Below are positions 8,655 to 17,474 of a stretch of DNA of 64,000 nucleotides, in pieces; position 1 is the first letter of the stretch; every line of letters begins with the position of its first letter. The position numbers were made by a program, and so were the translations under genes. This stretch comes from Nodularia sphaerocarpa UHCC 0038. Its GTDB lineage: Bacteria > Cyanobacteriota > Cyanobacteriia > Cyanobacteriales > Nostocaceae. The notes under the pieces were generated by a model. The model saw nothing but the letters and a program-made list of their open reading frames with translations. It was not told the origin of the DNA and made no database searches. The stretch spans positions 1,120,356-1,184,355 of the forward strand of contig NZ_CP060140.1 of assembly GCF_022376295.1 (NCBI RefSeq). The letters are read 5' to 3'.

Positions 8655-10241
8655 CTAGAAACTAAATCTAGTTCTGAGCGCACCAATCACAACATCATCG
8701 TTGTTACTGTTATGATCCGGGGATGTCAACCAGATGACACCAGGAGTAATGGTAATGTTGTCAGTCAGTTGATACTGGTAGAAAGCCTCAAGGTGATAGG
8801 ACGTATCCCGATCTCTATCCACTCCTGGGATGTTGGAACTTGTGACTCTCGGTTCTACACCAGCAATAATTCCAGCTAAGTTACCTCTTTTACCCAAGTC
8901 GGGAAAGCCCAGGGTAACGGCATAATTCCAAATTTCAGCTTCTCCGCGATCGCCTGTCAAGGCTCGGCTGTTGGTGTATCCTGCCCAACCACCTAATACG
9001 AATCTTTCACCGACACCGATGGATGCTTGAACACCGTAGGAATTGCTGGAAAAGGCTTCATCGTTCTCTAATAAATTTTGGAAGGTCGCCGCGTTGCTAC
9101 CCGTAAGTAGTGGCTGTTTGTAAGAATTGATATAAGTTAAACCTAGCGCAATGCGATCGCTTGGTCTGAGCGTCAGCTGCGCCAAAGCACCGTAAGCACC
9201 ATCAAACAAACCATTCTTAGGAGAAGGGTTATTAGCAGTCCCACTCAAATACCCTAAGCTGAGGGCTATTTTATCACCGAATTCCTGAGTTACTCCCAAA
9301 CCCGCACCACCGATCTGGTTATAAATTGGGTTACGCGTACCAAAGGTAGACAAAGCACCACTACTACCATCACCATCAAATAGATTAACGGTACTAGTGA
9401 TGTCATCTGCTGCACCAGCATTGGCGATCGCAATTACCTGTGTTTTTTCACCCAGGGGAAATCTGTAAAACAGAGCATCTATCGCCGCATTAGTAGTACC
9501 ATCCGCACCAGCGAAAAATAAGTTACCCTCTGGTGTGCCAATATTAGGACCTAAAATATTATTAGCTTGGATTCTCGTAAACAGGGTATCTTTCCCCGTA
9601 AAACTGGTGACAAATTGAATCCTTGTTCGCGCTCCCAGGGTTGTATTATTATCCGTGATCTCTTGGTTATTAACACTGTCACCTCCCAAAACATCACTCA
9701 TAACTGCGACTACTTCCCCTTGTAATTTGGTTGTAGTCGAAAACTGATTCGCTTCCAATTCCGATGTGCGTGCTTCTAGTGAATCCACGCGACCCCGTAA
9801 TGTTGCGAGTTCTGCGGAAAATTCCTCTTGCAGTCTTTGTAATGTGCCTAAATCTTGTTGTGTCACCACATCGCTAGTAGCGGTCGCAATTAGTTCATTA
9901 ACCCGATCCAGACAAGCATTCAAACCAGCCGCGAATTCATATCGAGTCAACGCCCGATTACCGCGATAAGTGCTATTAGGATAACCTGCAATACAACCGT
10001 AACGTTCTACCAACGATTGCAATGCTTGAAAAGCCCAATCAGTAGGTTGCACATCCGATAACTGAGAAACTGAGGTAATTTGCGGCATTACCTGATCTTT
10101 TGTGAGGTTCTCAGTTTTTATTTCGGAATTATTTATTACTGATGTCGTGGGTATTTCCCCTGCATAGACGGCAGCACCAAAAAATAGCATAGCACCGCCA
10201 AATAATGGACTAACCAGTAGGTATTTCCAGAATTCTCGCAT
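8655..10241 (-). CDS. SLH-OprB type outer-membrane porin, probable zinc/iron uptake porin
   Basis: Signal peptide (MREFWKYLLVSPLF...AVYAG), an SLH domain (~60-120, SDVQPTDWAFQALQSLVERYGC) that anchors to peptidoglycan, a coiled coil (~125-175), then a C-terminal beta-barrel ending in Phe (TRFSF). This is the cyanobacterial iron-uptake-porin/OprB family. An ATG at 10259 is possible, but GAGG sits 6 bases before the ATG at 10241, which also gives a better signal peptide. It is divergent from znuA across a shared region with a Zur-like dyad, which suggests zinc-starvation induction and passage of Zn2+ across the outer membrane; in Anabaena a porin gene similarly lies beside znuA. Confidence 0.85.
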   Translation of the reverse strand: MREFWKYLLVSPLFGGAMLFFGAAVYAGEIPTTSVINNSEIKTENLTKDQVMPQITSVSQLSDVQPTDWAFQALQSLVERYGCIAGYPNSTYRGNRALTRYEFAAGLNACLDRVNELIATATSDVVTQQDLGTLQRLQEEFSAELATLRGRVDSLEARTSELEANQFSTTTKLQGEVVAVMSDVLGGDSVNNQEITDNNTTLGARTRIQFVTSFTGKDTLFTRIQANNILGPNIGTPEGNLFFAGADGTTNAAIDALFYRFPLGEKTQVIAIANAGAADDITSTVNLFDGDGSSGALSTFGTRNPIYNQIGGAGLGVTQEFGDKIALSLGYLSGTANNPSPKNGLFDGAYGALAQLTLRPSDRIALGLTYINSYKQPLLTGSNAATFQNLLENDEAFSSNSYGVQASIGVGERFVLGGWAGYTNSRALTGDRGEAEIWNYAVTLGFPDLGKRGNLAGIIAGVEPRVTSSNIPGVDRDRDTSYHLEAFYQYQLTDNITITPGVIWLTSPDHNSNNDDVVIGALRTRFSF

Positions 10242-10475
10242 TTCCTTCCTCACACTCATTCATGGTTGATTGCACACACACCGGGCTTTTTCGCGAATCC
10301 CTTCTCTCAAAAAGCATATTCAGAATATTAACAGGAGTTTAAGAATTTGCCTAACATTACTAGTCAAAAACCGATATTTCCTACTTATGGAATAAATCTT
10401 AAAAGGTAGTATCTTCTGAAACAAATATTAATTCTGTTGTTTTTTATACGAAATATATTTTACCATATTGTGTGA

Positions 10476-10490
10476 GAATGAGACTTATTC
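10476..10490. promoter_or_regulatory. Zur (FurB)-like 7-1-7 operator
   Basis: GAATGAG-A-CTTATTC is a 7-1-7 inverted repeat with one mismatch, the architecture described for cyanobacterial Zur/FurB boxes. It lies 79 bases before znuA and 235 before the porin start, so it could control both. A second, shorter dyad (GAAT-TTC-ATTC, 10504-10514) follows. Confidence 0.5.
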
Positions 10491-10568
10491 TATAATAAAA
10501 AACGAATTTCATTCTCAATATAAAATTTGACAAAAGTCAAGCAATTATTACTTTAGAGGGGAAAAAGC

Positions 10569-11600
10569 GTGATTTGGACTAATTTAGGACGTAGAACCAG
10601 TAAAAAAAACCGAGGTATCCTATCTTTAATGGCTCTCCTCACGTTGTCAGTCGCTGTTGGCTGTAACCAATCAAACACAGATATCGGAGAAACTTCCCAA
10701 CAGACACCCCCAGCACAGGAAGCAGCAGCGACTCCAGCAGCGACAGCAAAAATTAAAGTTGTCGCCACAATTTTGCCCACTTATTTGTTTACTAAGGCTG
10801 TAGCTGGAGATGCAGCAGATGTATCAATTCTCGTGCCACAAACTACGGACGTGCATGATTACCAATCAACACCGGATAATGTTAAAGCGATTTCTACAGC
10901 CAGTATTTTAGTAAAAAATGGTTTGGGATTAGAGGAATTTCTCGACAACACTGTAAAAAATGCCGAAAATCCCAACTTGATTAAAATTGATGCTAGTAAA
11001 GGTATTAAAACCTTGGATAAAATTTCGCCTGTTGATGAAACAGTAACAAAACAAGGACATAGCCACGGACACAGCCATGATCATGCTGAGGGAAATCCTC
11101 ACGTTTGGTTAGATCCAGTTTTAGCAAAACAGCAGGTAACAAATATTCGGGATGGATTAATTGCAGCTGATCCTGCTAATAAAGCTACCTATGAAGCTAA
11201 TGCTGGGGCTTATATTCAAGAATTAGACAATTTAGATCGAGAATTTCAGCAAACTTTGCAAAAAAGTCCTAACTGCACCTTTATCACTTTTCATGATGCC
11301 TTTCCATATTTAGCTCAACGCTATAATGTCAAACAAGTTGCTGTGGTGCAACTTCCTGAAGACCAACTTTCGCCAGCAGATGTGCAGAAAGCTGTCAAGG
11401 CTGTGAAAAAATATAACGCTAAAGCTTTATTTAGTGAACCAGGGGTAGATAATAAGTTATTAACCAGCCTTGGACAAGACTTGAATGTAACTGTGCGTAA
11501 CTTGGATTCTTTAGAAACTACTGCTGGGGATACAAATCCGCAGTATTACTTCCAAGCAATGAAAACTAACTTGCAAACCCTGGAGGCTGGGTGTAAATAA
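10569..11600 (+). CDS. znuA: Zinc ABC transporter substrate-binding lipoprotein ZnuA
   Basis: 343 residues of the cluster A-I metal-binding protein family. The N-terminus has a lipobox (SVAVGC), implying a lipid anchor in the plasma membrane. Metal ligands expected for ZnuA are visible: His in TDVHDYQ, His in NPHVWLDP, His in ITFHDAFPY and acidic LFSEPGVD. The loop GHSHGHSHDH (residues ~163-172) is the His-rich metal-collecting loop that distinguishes zinc from manganese proteins. Start is GTG with AGAGGGG 7 bases upstream. First gene of znuA-znuC, probably repressed by Zur through the upstream dyad. Confidence 0.93.
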   Translation: MIWTNLGRRTSKKNRGILSLMALLTLSVAVGCNQSNTDIGETSQQTPPAQEAAATPAATAKIKVVATILPTYLFTKAVAGDAADVSILVPQTTDVHDYQSTPDNVKAISTASILVKNGLGLEEFLDNTVKNAENPNLIKIDASKGIKTLDKISPVDETVTKQGHSHGHSHDHAEGNPHVWLDPVLAKQQVTNIRDGLIAADPANKATYEANAGAYIQELDNLDREFQQTLQKSPNCTFITFHDAFPYLAQRYNVKQVAVVQLPEDQLSPADVQKAVKAVKKYNAKALFSEPGVDNKLLTSLGQDLNVTVRNLDSLETTAGDTNPQYYFQAMKTNLQTLEAGCK

Positions 11601-11686
11601 TTGGATCTCCAAGATAGCGATACTTGATGATCGTTTGTCTTGATTTCATGATCAATTAATAATTAATTACCCATAATCCAGGACTA

Positions 11687-12457
11687 ATGACATCTCCTAT
11701 TTTAAAAGTTGAAGGATTAAATGTATATCAAGGCAGTTATTTGGCTGTGCGAGATGTAGCCTTTGAATTGCTACCAGGAACTGATACAGCTATCGTTGGT
11801 CCGAATGGTGCTGGTAAAAGTACTTTGGTAAAGGCAATTTTAAATTTAATTCCTTACAGTGCTGGTAAGATTGAAATTTTTGGTCGCCCAATTACCAAGT
11901 TGGGAAATTTGCGTCATCGTTTGGGTTATATGCCACAAAATTTCATTTTTGACCGCAGTTTCCCGATTTCTGTAGGCGAATTAGTCGGACTGGGATGGGC
12001 GAATGAAACCAAAAATCAGAATTCATTTTTTTCCAAGTTGTGGAAAAAAGATAAAAGAAAATCTGTAGCCATAGCAGAGGCTTTGCGGCGAACTGATGCT
12101 TATCATCTCAAGCATCAAGCTATTGGAACTCTTAGCGGTGGTCAATTGAAGCGGGTTTTGCTGGCTTATTGTTTAGTGGTTCCTCGGAAACTTTTGGTAT
12201 TAGATGAAGCTTTTGCTGGCGTTGATGTCCAAGGTACAACAGATTTTTACGCTTTGTTAAATGAATTAAAGCGGGAAGAAGGTTGGACAGTGTTGCAGGT
12301 TTCCCATGATATTGATATGGTAAGCCGTCATTGCGATCGCGTTCTTTGCTTTAACCAAACTGTTGTTTGCACTGGTAAACCTGAAATTGCTCTTTCACCC
12401 CAAAATCTTTTAGCAACTTATGGTCTGGGATTCAGTCCTTACAAGCATCACCATTAA
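11687..12457 (+). CDS. znuC: Zinc ABC transporter ATPase ZnuC
   Basis: 256-residue ABC ATPase: Walker A GPNGAGKS, Q-loop YMPQNF, signature LSGGQLKR, Walker B LLVLDEAF, switch His in QVSHD. The chain ends HHH. Lies 86 bases after znuA on the same strand. It powers Zn2+ import with ZnuA and the permease encoded 500 bases downstream, from which it is separated by an opposite-strand regulator gene. Confidence 0.92.
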   Translation: MTSPILKVEGLNVYQGSYLAVRDVAFELLPGTDTAIVGPNGAGKSTLVKAILNLIPYSAGKIEIFGRPITKLGNLRHRLGYMPQNFIFDRSFPISVGELVGLGWANETKNQNSFFSKLWKKDKRKSVAIAEALRRTDAYHLKHQAIGTLSGGQLKRVLLAYCLVVPRKLLVLDEAFAGVDVQGTTDFYALLNELKREEGWTVLQVSHDIDMVSRHCDRVLCFNQTVVCTGKPEIALSPQNLLATYGLGFSPYKHHH

Positions 12458-12482
12458 AATTTTCAATAATACCCTTGATTTT

Positions 12483-12806
12483 CTAATTTGATGATTCAGC
12501 AGGTTCATCCAAGTGTTCAGCTACAGCCTGATAAAGATGAAAAATATGATGATCGTGGAGATGATAAAATACGTTACGTCCTTGCTTACGATAGCCAACC
12601 AATCGCATAACTCGCAAGTTTCGCAGTTGATGGGAAACAGCAGATTCACTCATATTTAGTAATCCTGCCAAATCACTCACACACAGTTCTTTAGTAGCCA
12701 AAAAAGAAAGGATTCGCAGGCGATTTGGATCTCCTAAAAAGCTGAAAAATTCTGCCATTTGTTGAGCTTTTTTGGTGCTGATAACTTCTTCTGCTACGTG
12801 TTGCAC
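12483..12806 (-). CDS. SmtB/ArsR-family zinc sensor repressor
   Basis: 107-residue winged helix-turn-helix repressor with recognition helix SESAVSHQLRNLR. The last helix carries Asp-x-His...His-x-x-Glu (DHHIFHLYQAVAEHLDE) with exactly the i, i+2, i+13, i+16 spacing of the SmtB alpha5 zinc site. ELCVSDLA matches the SmtB alpha3 region. Such proteins leave DNA when Zn2+ binds. It is convergent with znuC and divergent from znuB. An export or storage target is usual for SmtB proteins, so placement inside the import locus is notable. Start GTG at 12806. Confidence 0.88.
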   Translation of the reverse strand: MQHVAEEVISTKKAQQMAEFFSFLGDPNRLRILSFLATKELCVSDLAGLLNMSESAVSHQLRNLRVMRLVGYRKQGRNVFYHLHDHHIFHLYQAVAEHLDEPAESSN

Positions 12807-12862
12807 AATATCAATATCTATAGTAATCTATCTTAAATTATACTCAATATTTTACAGTTTTA

Positions 12863-12877
12863 AATTCAAATCGAATT
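12863..12877. promoter_or_regulatory. Inverted repeat between the SmtB-like gene and znuB
   Basis: AATTC-AAATC-GAATT, a 5-5-5 dyad centred in the 150-bp divergent region. It is a candidate operator for the SmtB-like protein, though it is not the classical 12-2-12 site of SmtB, so assignment is weak. Confidence 0.35.
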
Positions 12878-13011
12878 ATAACAATCCTATTTGATTGACA
12901 TTGTGAAAATTTTGCCTGTGAGCAATACAATCAGGCTCAAAAGATATATAGATTGTACTTATGTATTTATGCTGTGTTTGCCAAATCAACTTGCTAGCAG
13001 TCGCCTCTAAT

Positions 13012-13830
13012 GTGGATTTTGTAAATTTGTTACAATTTCCTTTCATGCAGCGCGCGATCGCAGGCGCTGTGTTAATGGGCATTCTGGGAGGTTTACTAGG
13101 TAGTTTTGCTACATTGCGCCAGCTATCCTTTTTTAGCCATGCGGTGGGTCATGCAGCATTAATCGGTGTAGTCTTAGGAGTATTGCTACAGTTAAACCCA
13201 ACTTGGATGCTGTTGCCTTTTACCTTAGTATTTGGCGTAGTTGTCCTTTACTTCATCGACAAGACCGATTTAGGCAGCGATAGCGTTCTTAGTATAGTGC
13301 TATCAGGAGCATTAGGTATTGGCGTAATCCTGACTAGCTTCGTTCCTGGTTATCGTGGCAATTTAATGAGAGTATTGTTTGGCGATATTCTGGCGATCGA
13401 CAATACAGATTTAATTTTGACATTACTTTTGCTGATAGCCAGTAGCATATTTTTATTTTCCACCCTGCAACAGCAAATTTTATTGACCCTGAACCCCGAT
13501 GTAGCCCAAGTACAAGGTGTTCCAGTTCAAGTGTATCGCTATGGCTTTATCATTTTACTTTCCCTAGCTGTTGCCGTAGCGATTACAGCCGTCGGTGTTT
13601 TGCTAGTCAATGCCTTTCTGGTGATTCCCGCTTCCACAGCCAAGCTGATGAGTCATCACTTTCACCGTTTTCTGGTTTTGTCAATCATCGTCGGTTCGAC
13701 CACAAGCCTTACTGGTATTATGGTTTCGGGTCTTTTTAACCTGCCATCAGGCCCTAGTATTGTGCTTGTGCAGTTTTTGTTTTTTGTCCTTGTTTTCTTT
13801 ACCGTTAAGTTAAAGTTCAAAGCCGGCTAA
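13012..13830 (+). CDS. znuB: Zinc ABC transporter permease ZnuB
   Basis: Hydrophobic ABC-3 family permease with about eight membrane helices and the typical starts MQRAIAGAVLMGILGGLLGSF and LRQLSFFSHAVGHAALIG. The frame is open from an ATG at 12961, but the first 17 residues (MYLCCVCQINLL...) are unlike the family, so the GTG at 13012 is preferred with limited certainty. It completes the ZnuABC importer. Confidence 0.88.
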   Translation: MDFVNLLQFPFMQRAIAGAVLMGILGGLLGSFATLRQLSFFSHAVGHAALIGVVLGVLLQLNPTWMLLPFTLVFGVVVLYFIDKTDLGSDSVLSIVLSGALGIGVILTSFVPGYRGNLMRVLFGDILAIDNTDLILTLLLLIASSIFLFSTLQQQILLTLNPDVAQVQGVPVQVYRYGFIILLSLAVAVAITAVGVLLVNAFLVIPASTAKLMSHHFHRFLVLSIIVGSTTSLTGIMVSGLFNLPSGPSIVLVQFLFFVLVFFTVKLKFKAG

Positions 13831-13907
13831 ACTTTTTTTCTTCAACCCCTTGCCAAGCCATTATTGTTGTGCTACCTTTATTAAGCGTGGGTCAAATAAA
13901 TAACCCC

Positions 13908-13980
<73 letters not shown>

Positions 13981-14026
13981 TATAAATAAATAGACGAAAG
14001 CCTTGATTTTTCAGGGTATCCAAATG

Positions 14027-14066
14027 ACTCCTGCTGGAATTTAGAAATTTTCTAGCAGGAGTTTTT
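14027..14066 (+). terminator. Intrinsic terminator after tRNA-Phe
   Basis: Stem ACTCCTGCT / AGCAGGAGT followed by five T. Confidence 0.8.
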
Positions 14067-14142
14067 GCATTTTTGCGTTTGGCTTTGACTATGAATTGAC
14101 TATGACAATCTAGAGCCGAGGATATTTCATAGTCAATAGGGA

Positions 14143-14453
14143 TTGAAGGATATGGTCATGAAGATGGAACATAGCGTTTTTAAAGGTTCAGTCGGCATTG
14201 ACTCATTCCAATACAGACCTAGAGTACTTTTACCACGTCACCTGGACGGAAACAAAAATATCTCACTTTCGGGATGTCAGATACATAAGAAAATCGCCGG
14301 CTTGCTGAGGCTAAAGCTAAACAAATAGAATCAGATATTGCATTTTAACGGTTTGATCCCACATTAGTTAAATATAAACCTCAAAGTCATTTAACTCTGG
14401 TTGTACCTATAACGGAATTTGACAATGAAATGATTGGTTATTTGTCAAAATAA
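14143..14453 (+). pseudogene. Degenerate tyrosine integrase, N-terminal fragment
   Basis: Reading one frame and then the next gives a typical cyanobacterial phage-type integrase N-terminus. First comes KGSVGIDSFQYRPRVLLPRHLDG. After a frameshift around 14260-14270 comes GMSDT-stop-ENRRLAEAKAKQIESDIAF-stop-RFDPTLVKYKPQS. So there is at least one frameshift and two in-frame stops, and the catalytic domain with its Arg/His/Tyr residues is absent. Position next to tRNA-Phe supports an old site-specific integration. Family recognition is from the AEAKAKQIExDI...RFDPTL..Y pattern. Confidence 0.8.
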
Positions 14454-14493
14454 TCATAAAATACAATCAATATGCTTTAATTTGAATGGTTTT

Positions 14494-15702
14494 ATGATAA
14501 TTATTAAGGATTTCTACCCTATCATACAAGTTTTACCAGCAATTATTGGATTTTTAATCACTGGGCTATTTATATTAACATTCGTACATGGTGTTAAAAT
14601 TCCTGAATCTAATGAAACTCCGCCAGGAGTTATAATGTCAAGTTTTATTTTTATAGCCTCTGGCTTTATTTTTCAGATTATTTATAGTCATTGGTCTTCA
14701 ATTCAATGTTGGGCTAAACACAACTCTAGTATTTCTTTTGTATTTACCATATTAGGTACTTTTTCAATTAATAGATTTTTAAAGAAATTAGCAGATGATA
14801 AAGAAAAGAGAGAAATAGCAGTTTTATTTAGAAACTCAATTGATGCACAAGTGAGATCATTACAATTTATTAAAAAATATTTATCATTTATTTCACCTAA
14901 AGAATGCATTAATTACATACAAATATATAAAAGTGATCTTATTAATTCTAAATCTTATGATACAGCATTGAATAAAGTAGGTATTTATGATGAGAAAGAT
15001 ATTGATATAATCTCCCAATACTCAATTCAATTACAACAATGCTTGAATTATCTTGAAAGGTTGTTAATTGAAATTGAATTAAATGAAGATATGAAAGTTA
15101 AGAGGACTTATATTAATCAAACTAATTACCAACCTCAATATAAAAGAACCATAATAATTGTTAGAATTGTCATCATCACCACTTCCCTTCTTGGTATATT
15201 CACAAGTTACTATTTATCAAAACGTTATTTGAATAAAAATTTAGAGAAATTGCAAAATGAATTTTTTGATGATTATGAAAAAATATTAGATAGTCTTAAA
15301 GAATTATTAATTTTTAGCGATTACTATATAATGAATAAAGATTTTTTTAGTGATTTATTGAATAAACTCAAATACATAAGAAATAATTTTATTGAAACCA
15401 GTAATAATTTTAATGCCCACGAACGAAAGCCTATATATCTATATAGACTTCTTATTAAAGAACTGGTTGCTGATTTTGATATAGATATTTACACTGGTAA
15501 AATTCTGCCAAAAGTCTATATCAGTGATGAAGAAGATATTGTAACATTTGGCGAATCACCAGAGGATGCGAAAAATAAATGTAATAGCATAATTGATTCT
15601 TTAAAAAAGAAGCATCACTTAAAAGAAGAAATTATAAATAAATTGAAAAAAGAAATTGAAAATCCTGATATAATCCCTGAAATTGTTTCTCCTTGGAATT
15701 AA
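14494..15702 (+). CDS. AT-rich membrane protein of unknown function
   Basis: 402 residues from ATG 14494; the frame is open from TTG 14434, but that overlaps the integrase remnant. Hydrophobic segments at roughly residues 8-32, 48-65 and 78-92, then a ~120-residue Lys/Glu-rich helical region, another membrane segment (RTIIIVRIVIITTSLLGIFT), and a C-terminal soluble domain with repeated basic/acidic helices. The base composition is much more AT-rich than neighbouring core genes, and the only neighbours are a broken integrase and another broken gene, suggesting horizontally acquired cargo. No family recognised. The membrane-coiled-coil-membrane layout recalls some defence effectors, but no catalytic motif supports that. 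Confidence 0.7.
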   Translation: MIIIKDFYPIIQVLPAIIGFLITGLFILTFVHGVKIPESNETPPGVIMSSFIFIASGFIFQIIYSHWSSIQCWAKHNSSISFVFTILGTFSINRFLKKLADDKEKREIAVLFRNSIDAQVRSLQFIKKYLSFISPKECINYIQIYKSDLINSKSYDTALNKVGIYDEKDIDIISQYSIQLQQCLNYLERLLIEIELNEDMKVKRTYINQTNYQPQYKRTIIIVRIVIITTSLLGIFTSYYLSKRYLNKNLEKLQNEFFDDYEKILDSLKELLIFSDYYIMNKDFFSDLLNKLKYIRNNFIETSNNFNAHERKPIYLYRLLIKELVADFDIDIYTGKILPKVYISDEEDIVTFGESPEDAKNKCNSIIDSLKKKHHLKEEIINKLKKEIENPDIIPEIVSPWN

Positions 15703-16025
15703 CTAATTGATTAATAATTGTAATTTTTCATCAGAAATCATATTAAGTTACGCACATAAAAATGATAAGTCAGTCGGCGAGAAAAATTCAATTTACATAA
15801 AGAAATATAAATTGTTCGTAGGGTGTGTTATGCCGTAGGGCCACCGCACCTTGAATTGTTGACACTGAAGCCGAAGTTTTGAAGGTGCGTTGCGCTGCGC
15901 GACAACACACCCTACATTAAAAGTTCTTAATATAGCTGGAAATATTAGTGCCGACTTACTTATCTTTTAAACCAAAAGTTTTAAAATAAAGCATAAAACC
16001 TACTTTCCGTAATTCATCTTGCTAG
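15703..16025. other. Intergenic region with a palindromic repeat
   Basis: 323 bases. 15818-15915 is an imperfect palindrome starting GTAGGGTGTGTTA and ending AACACACCCTAC, a dispersed intergenic hairpin type. Nothing else recognised. Confidence 0.6.
15818..15915. repeat. 98-bp palindromic repeat (GTAGGGTGTGTT arms)
   Basis: Terminal arms GTAGGGTGTGTT and AACACACCCTAC are exact complements, with inner GCACC/GGTGC pairing. Noncoding dispersed hairpin repeat. Confidence 0.8.
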
Positions 16026-16214
16026 TACAATAAATGTTCAGATAACGATTGGACACCACGGAAAACCACTATAGCCATTGCTAATGATAATAATGGTGAA
16101 TGGGAGTTTCTATCGTTTCCATCGTGGTAAGAAGCTAAATAAGCTGTTAATGCTGCTAAAAGTGAAGGTAAAGCAGCTGTTTTCTATGATGGTGCAACTC
16201 TGCCTATACCATGA
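16026..16214 (+). pseudogene. Broken gene fragment with two in-frame stops
   Basis: One frame reads TPRKTTIAIANDNNGEWEFL, then SFPSW-stop-EAK-stop-AVNAAKSEGKAAVFYDG, then ATLPIP-stop. Except for the two stops it has coherent protein-like composition, ending in a VFYDG-x-x-LPI motif. There is no start. It looks like the decayed C-terminal part of a small protein; family not identified. Confidence 0.55.
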
Positions 16215-16291
16215 TAATTAATCATGACATGGGTAAACTTTTGCTGAATAGCCTTAACTTTTTTCAGCCCGACTGGCGATCGCATCGCATC

Positions 16292-16612
16292 TCAAACAAT
16301 CCATTCCGAAGCGCGTTCACCTAAATCCAGAGGAATACTCACAGCTTTACCCAGTCGGGGGCGATCGCGCGTTTGAGCAATAAATGTCTGTACTTGCACA
16401 ACGCCACCCAAAGCCTGAAGATAATTAGCAATACCGTCAAGATGCTCTTGGTACTCAGCCTCACTCAAAGGAAAAGAAGCTTGCTCAAGATACTTCCACA
16501 TCACTTGCAGAAATATCTTTCCCTTGGTGCGCCGAAACTGGACATCGTAAGAATATCCCCATTTGTCAAGCAATAATCTGCGTAATTCCTGTCCTGTCAT
16601 AGCTTTTGTCAA
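16292..16612 (-). CDS. DUF3067 conserved cyanobacterial/plastid protein
   Basis: 106 residues matching DUF3067 by TGQELRRLLLDKWGYSYDVQ, KIFLQVMWKYLEQASFPLSE and TRDRPRLGKAVSIPL. Conserved among cyanobacteria and plants, role not established. Divergent from petC across 217 bp, an adjacency also seen in other cyanobacteria as I recall. ATG at 16612, with an ATG five codons further in as alternative. Confidence 0.85.
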   Translation of the reverse strand: MTKAMTGQELRRLLLDKWGYSYDVQFRRTKGKIFLQVMWKYLEQASFPLSEAEYQEHLDGIANYLQALGGVVQVQTFIAQTRDRPRLGKAVSIPLDLGERASEWIV

Positions 16613-16829
16613 TTAGATTTTACATTTAGTTATGATGTTACGTTCGGTAACTCAAGTATGATAGACATATAAAGAAATGTAATGCTAACAGAAGAGATGC
16701 TCAATATATCTTGGAATAAAGAAAATTAGCATCGTTGTAGGCGTTAGCATTTCGACTCAAACAGGAGTAGCTCAAGTACTGGTACTCTTGTAAGAATGCT
16801 TAACAAAATACACAAAGAGCGCGTAGAAT

Positions 16830-17369
16830 ATGGCTCAATTTTCTGAATCAATGGACGTGCCAGATATGGGCCGTCGTCAGTTCATGAATTTGCTGACTTT
16901 TGGGACTGTGACAGGTGTGGCTCTGGGTGCATTGTATCCCGTAGTCAAGTACTTTGTTCCACCTGCTAGCGGTGGCGCTGGTGGCGGTACAACAGCAAAA
17001 GACGAACTGGGTAACGATGTTAGTGTTAGTGGCTTTCTAGCAAGCCATAACGTAGGCGATCGCGCTTTAGTTCAAGGACTCAAAGGTGACCCCACCTATA
17101 TGGTCGTAGAAAGCAAAGAAGCCATTGGCGATTACGGTATTAATGCTATCTGCACACACTTAGGTTGTGTTGTTCCCTGGAATGTAGCAGAGAACAAGTT
17201 TAAATGTCCTTGTCACGGTTCCCAGTACGATGCAACTGGTAAGGTGGTCAGAGGTCCAGCACCTCTATCTTTGGCTCTCGCACACACCAAAACCGAAAAT
17301 GACAAAATCGTTTTGACCCCTTGGACTGAAACCGACTTCCGCACCGACGAAGAACCTTGGTGGTCTTAA
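16830..17369 (+). CDS. petC: Cytochrome b6f Rieske iron-sulfur protein
   Basis: 179 residues. N-terminal MGRRQFMNLLTFGTVTGVALG is a twin-arginine-type uncleaved anchor, followed by a Gly-rich hinge (SGGAGGG). The 2Fe-2S cluster ligands are Cys108/His110 (CTHLGC) and Cys126/His129 (CPCHGS), with Cys113 and Cys128 for the disulfide. It carries electrons from plastoquinol to cytochrome f in the thylakoid membrane. First gene of petC-petA; 105 bp separate it from petA and contain a short heptamer repeat. Confidence 0.97.
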   Translation: MAQFSESMDVPDMGRRQFMNLLTFGTVTGVALGALYPVVKYFVPPASGGAGGGTTAKDELGNDVSVSGFLASHNVGDRALVQGLKGDPTYMVVESKEAIGDYGINAICTHLGCVVPWNVAENKFKCPCHGSQYDATGKVVRGPAPLSLALAHTKTENDKIVLTPWTETDFRTDEEPWWS

Positions 17370-17416
17370 TTAAGTGCTTTTGTGAGTGCTGAGTTCAAAG
17401 TCACAGAAGATGACTC

Positions 17417-17447
17417 TTGACTAATGACCAATGACTAATGACCAATT
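17417..17447. repeat. Heptanucleotide tandem repeat between petC and petA
   Basis: About four units of CTAATGA/CCAATGA. Confidence 0.8.
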
Positions 17448-17474
17448 AACCAGAGAATAGTTGTCCTGATAGAG

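Noticed and set aside
8462..8665. 67-residue frame near the porin 3' end
   Set aside because: Runs through a strong terminator hairpin and overlaps the porin gene; no family resemblance.
12807..12960. Classical 12-2-12 SmtB operator
   Set aside because: Only a 5-5-5 inverted repeat was seen; the full consensus is not present.
13981..16800. Second attachment site (copy of the tRNA-Phe 3' end)
   Set aside because: Scanned by eye for CCGGTTCAAGTCCGG-like sequence and none was seen; the far boundary of the old element remains undefined.
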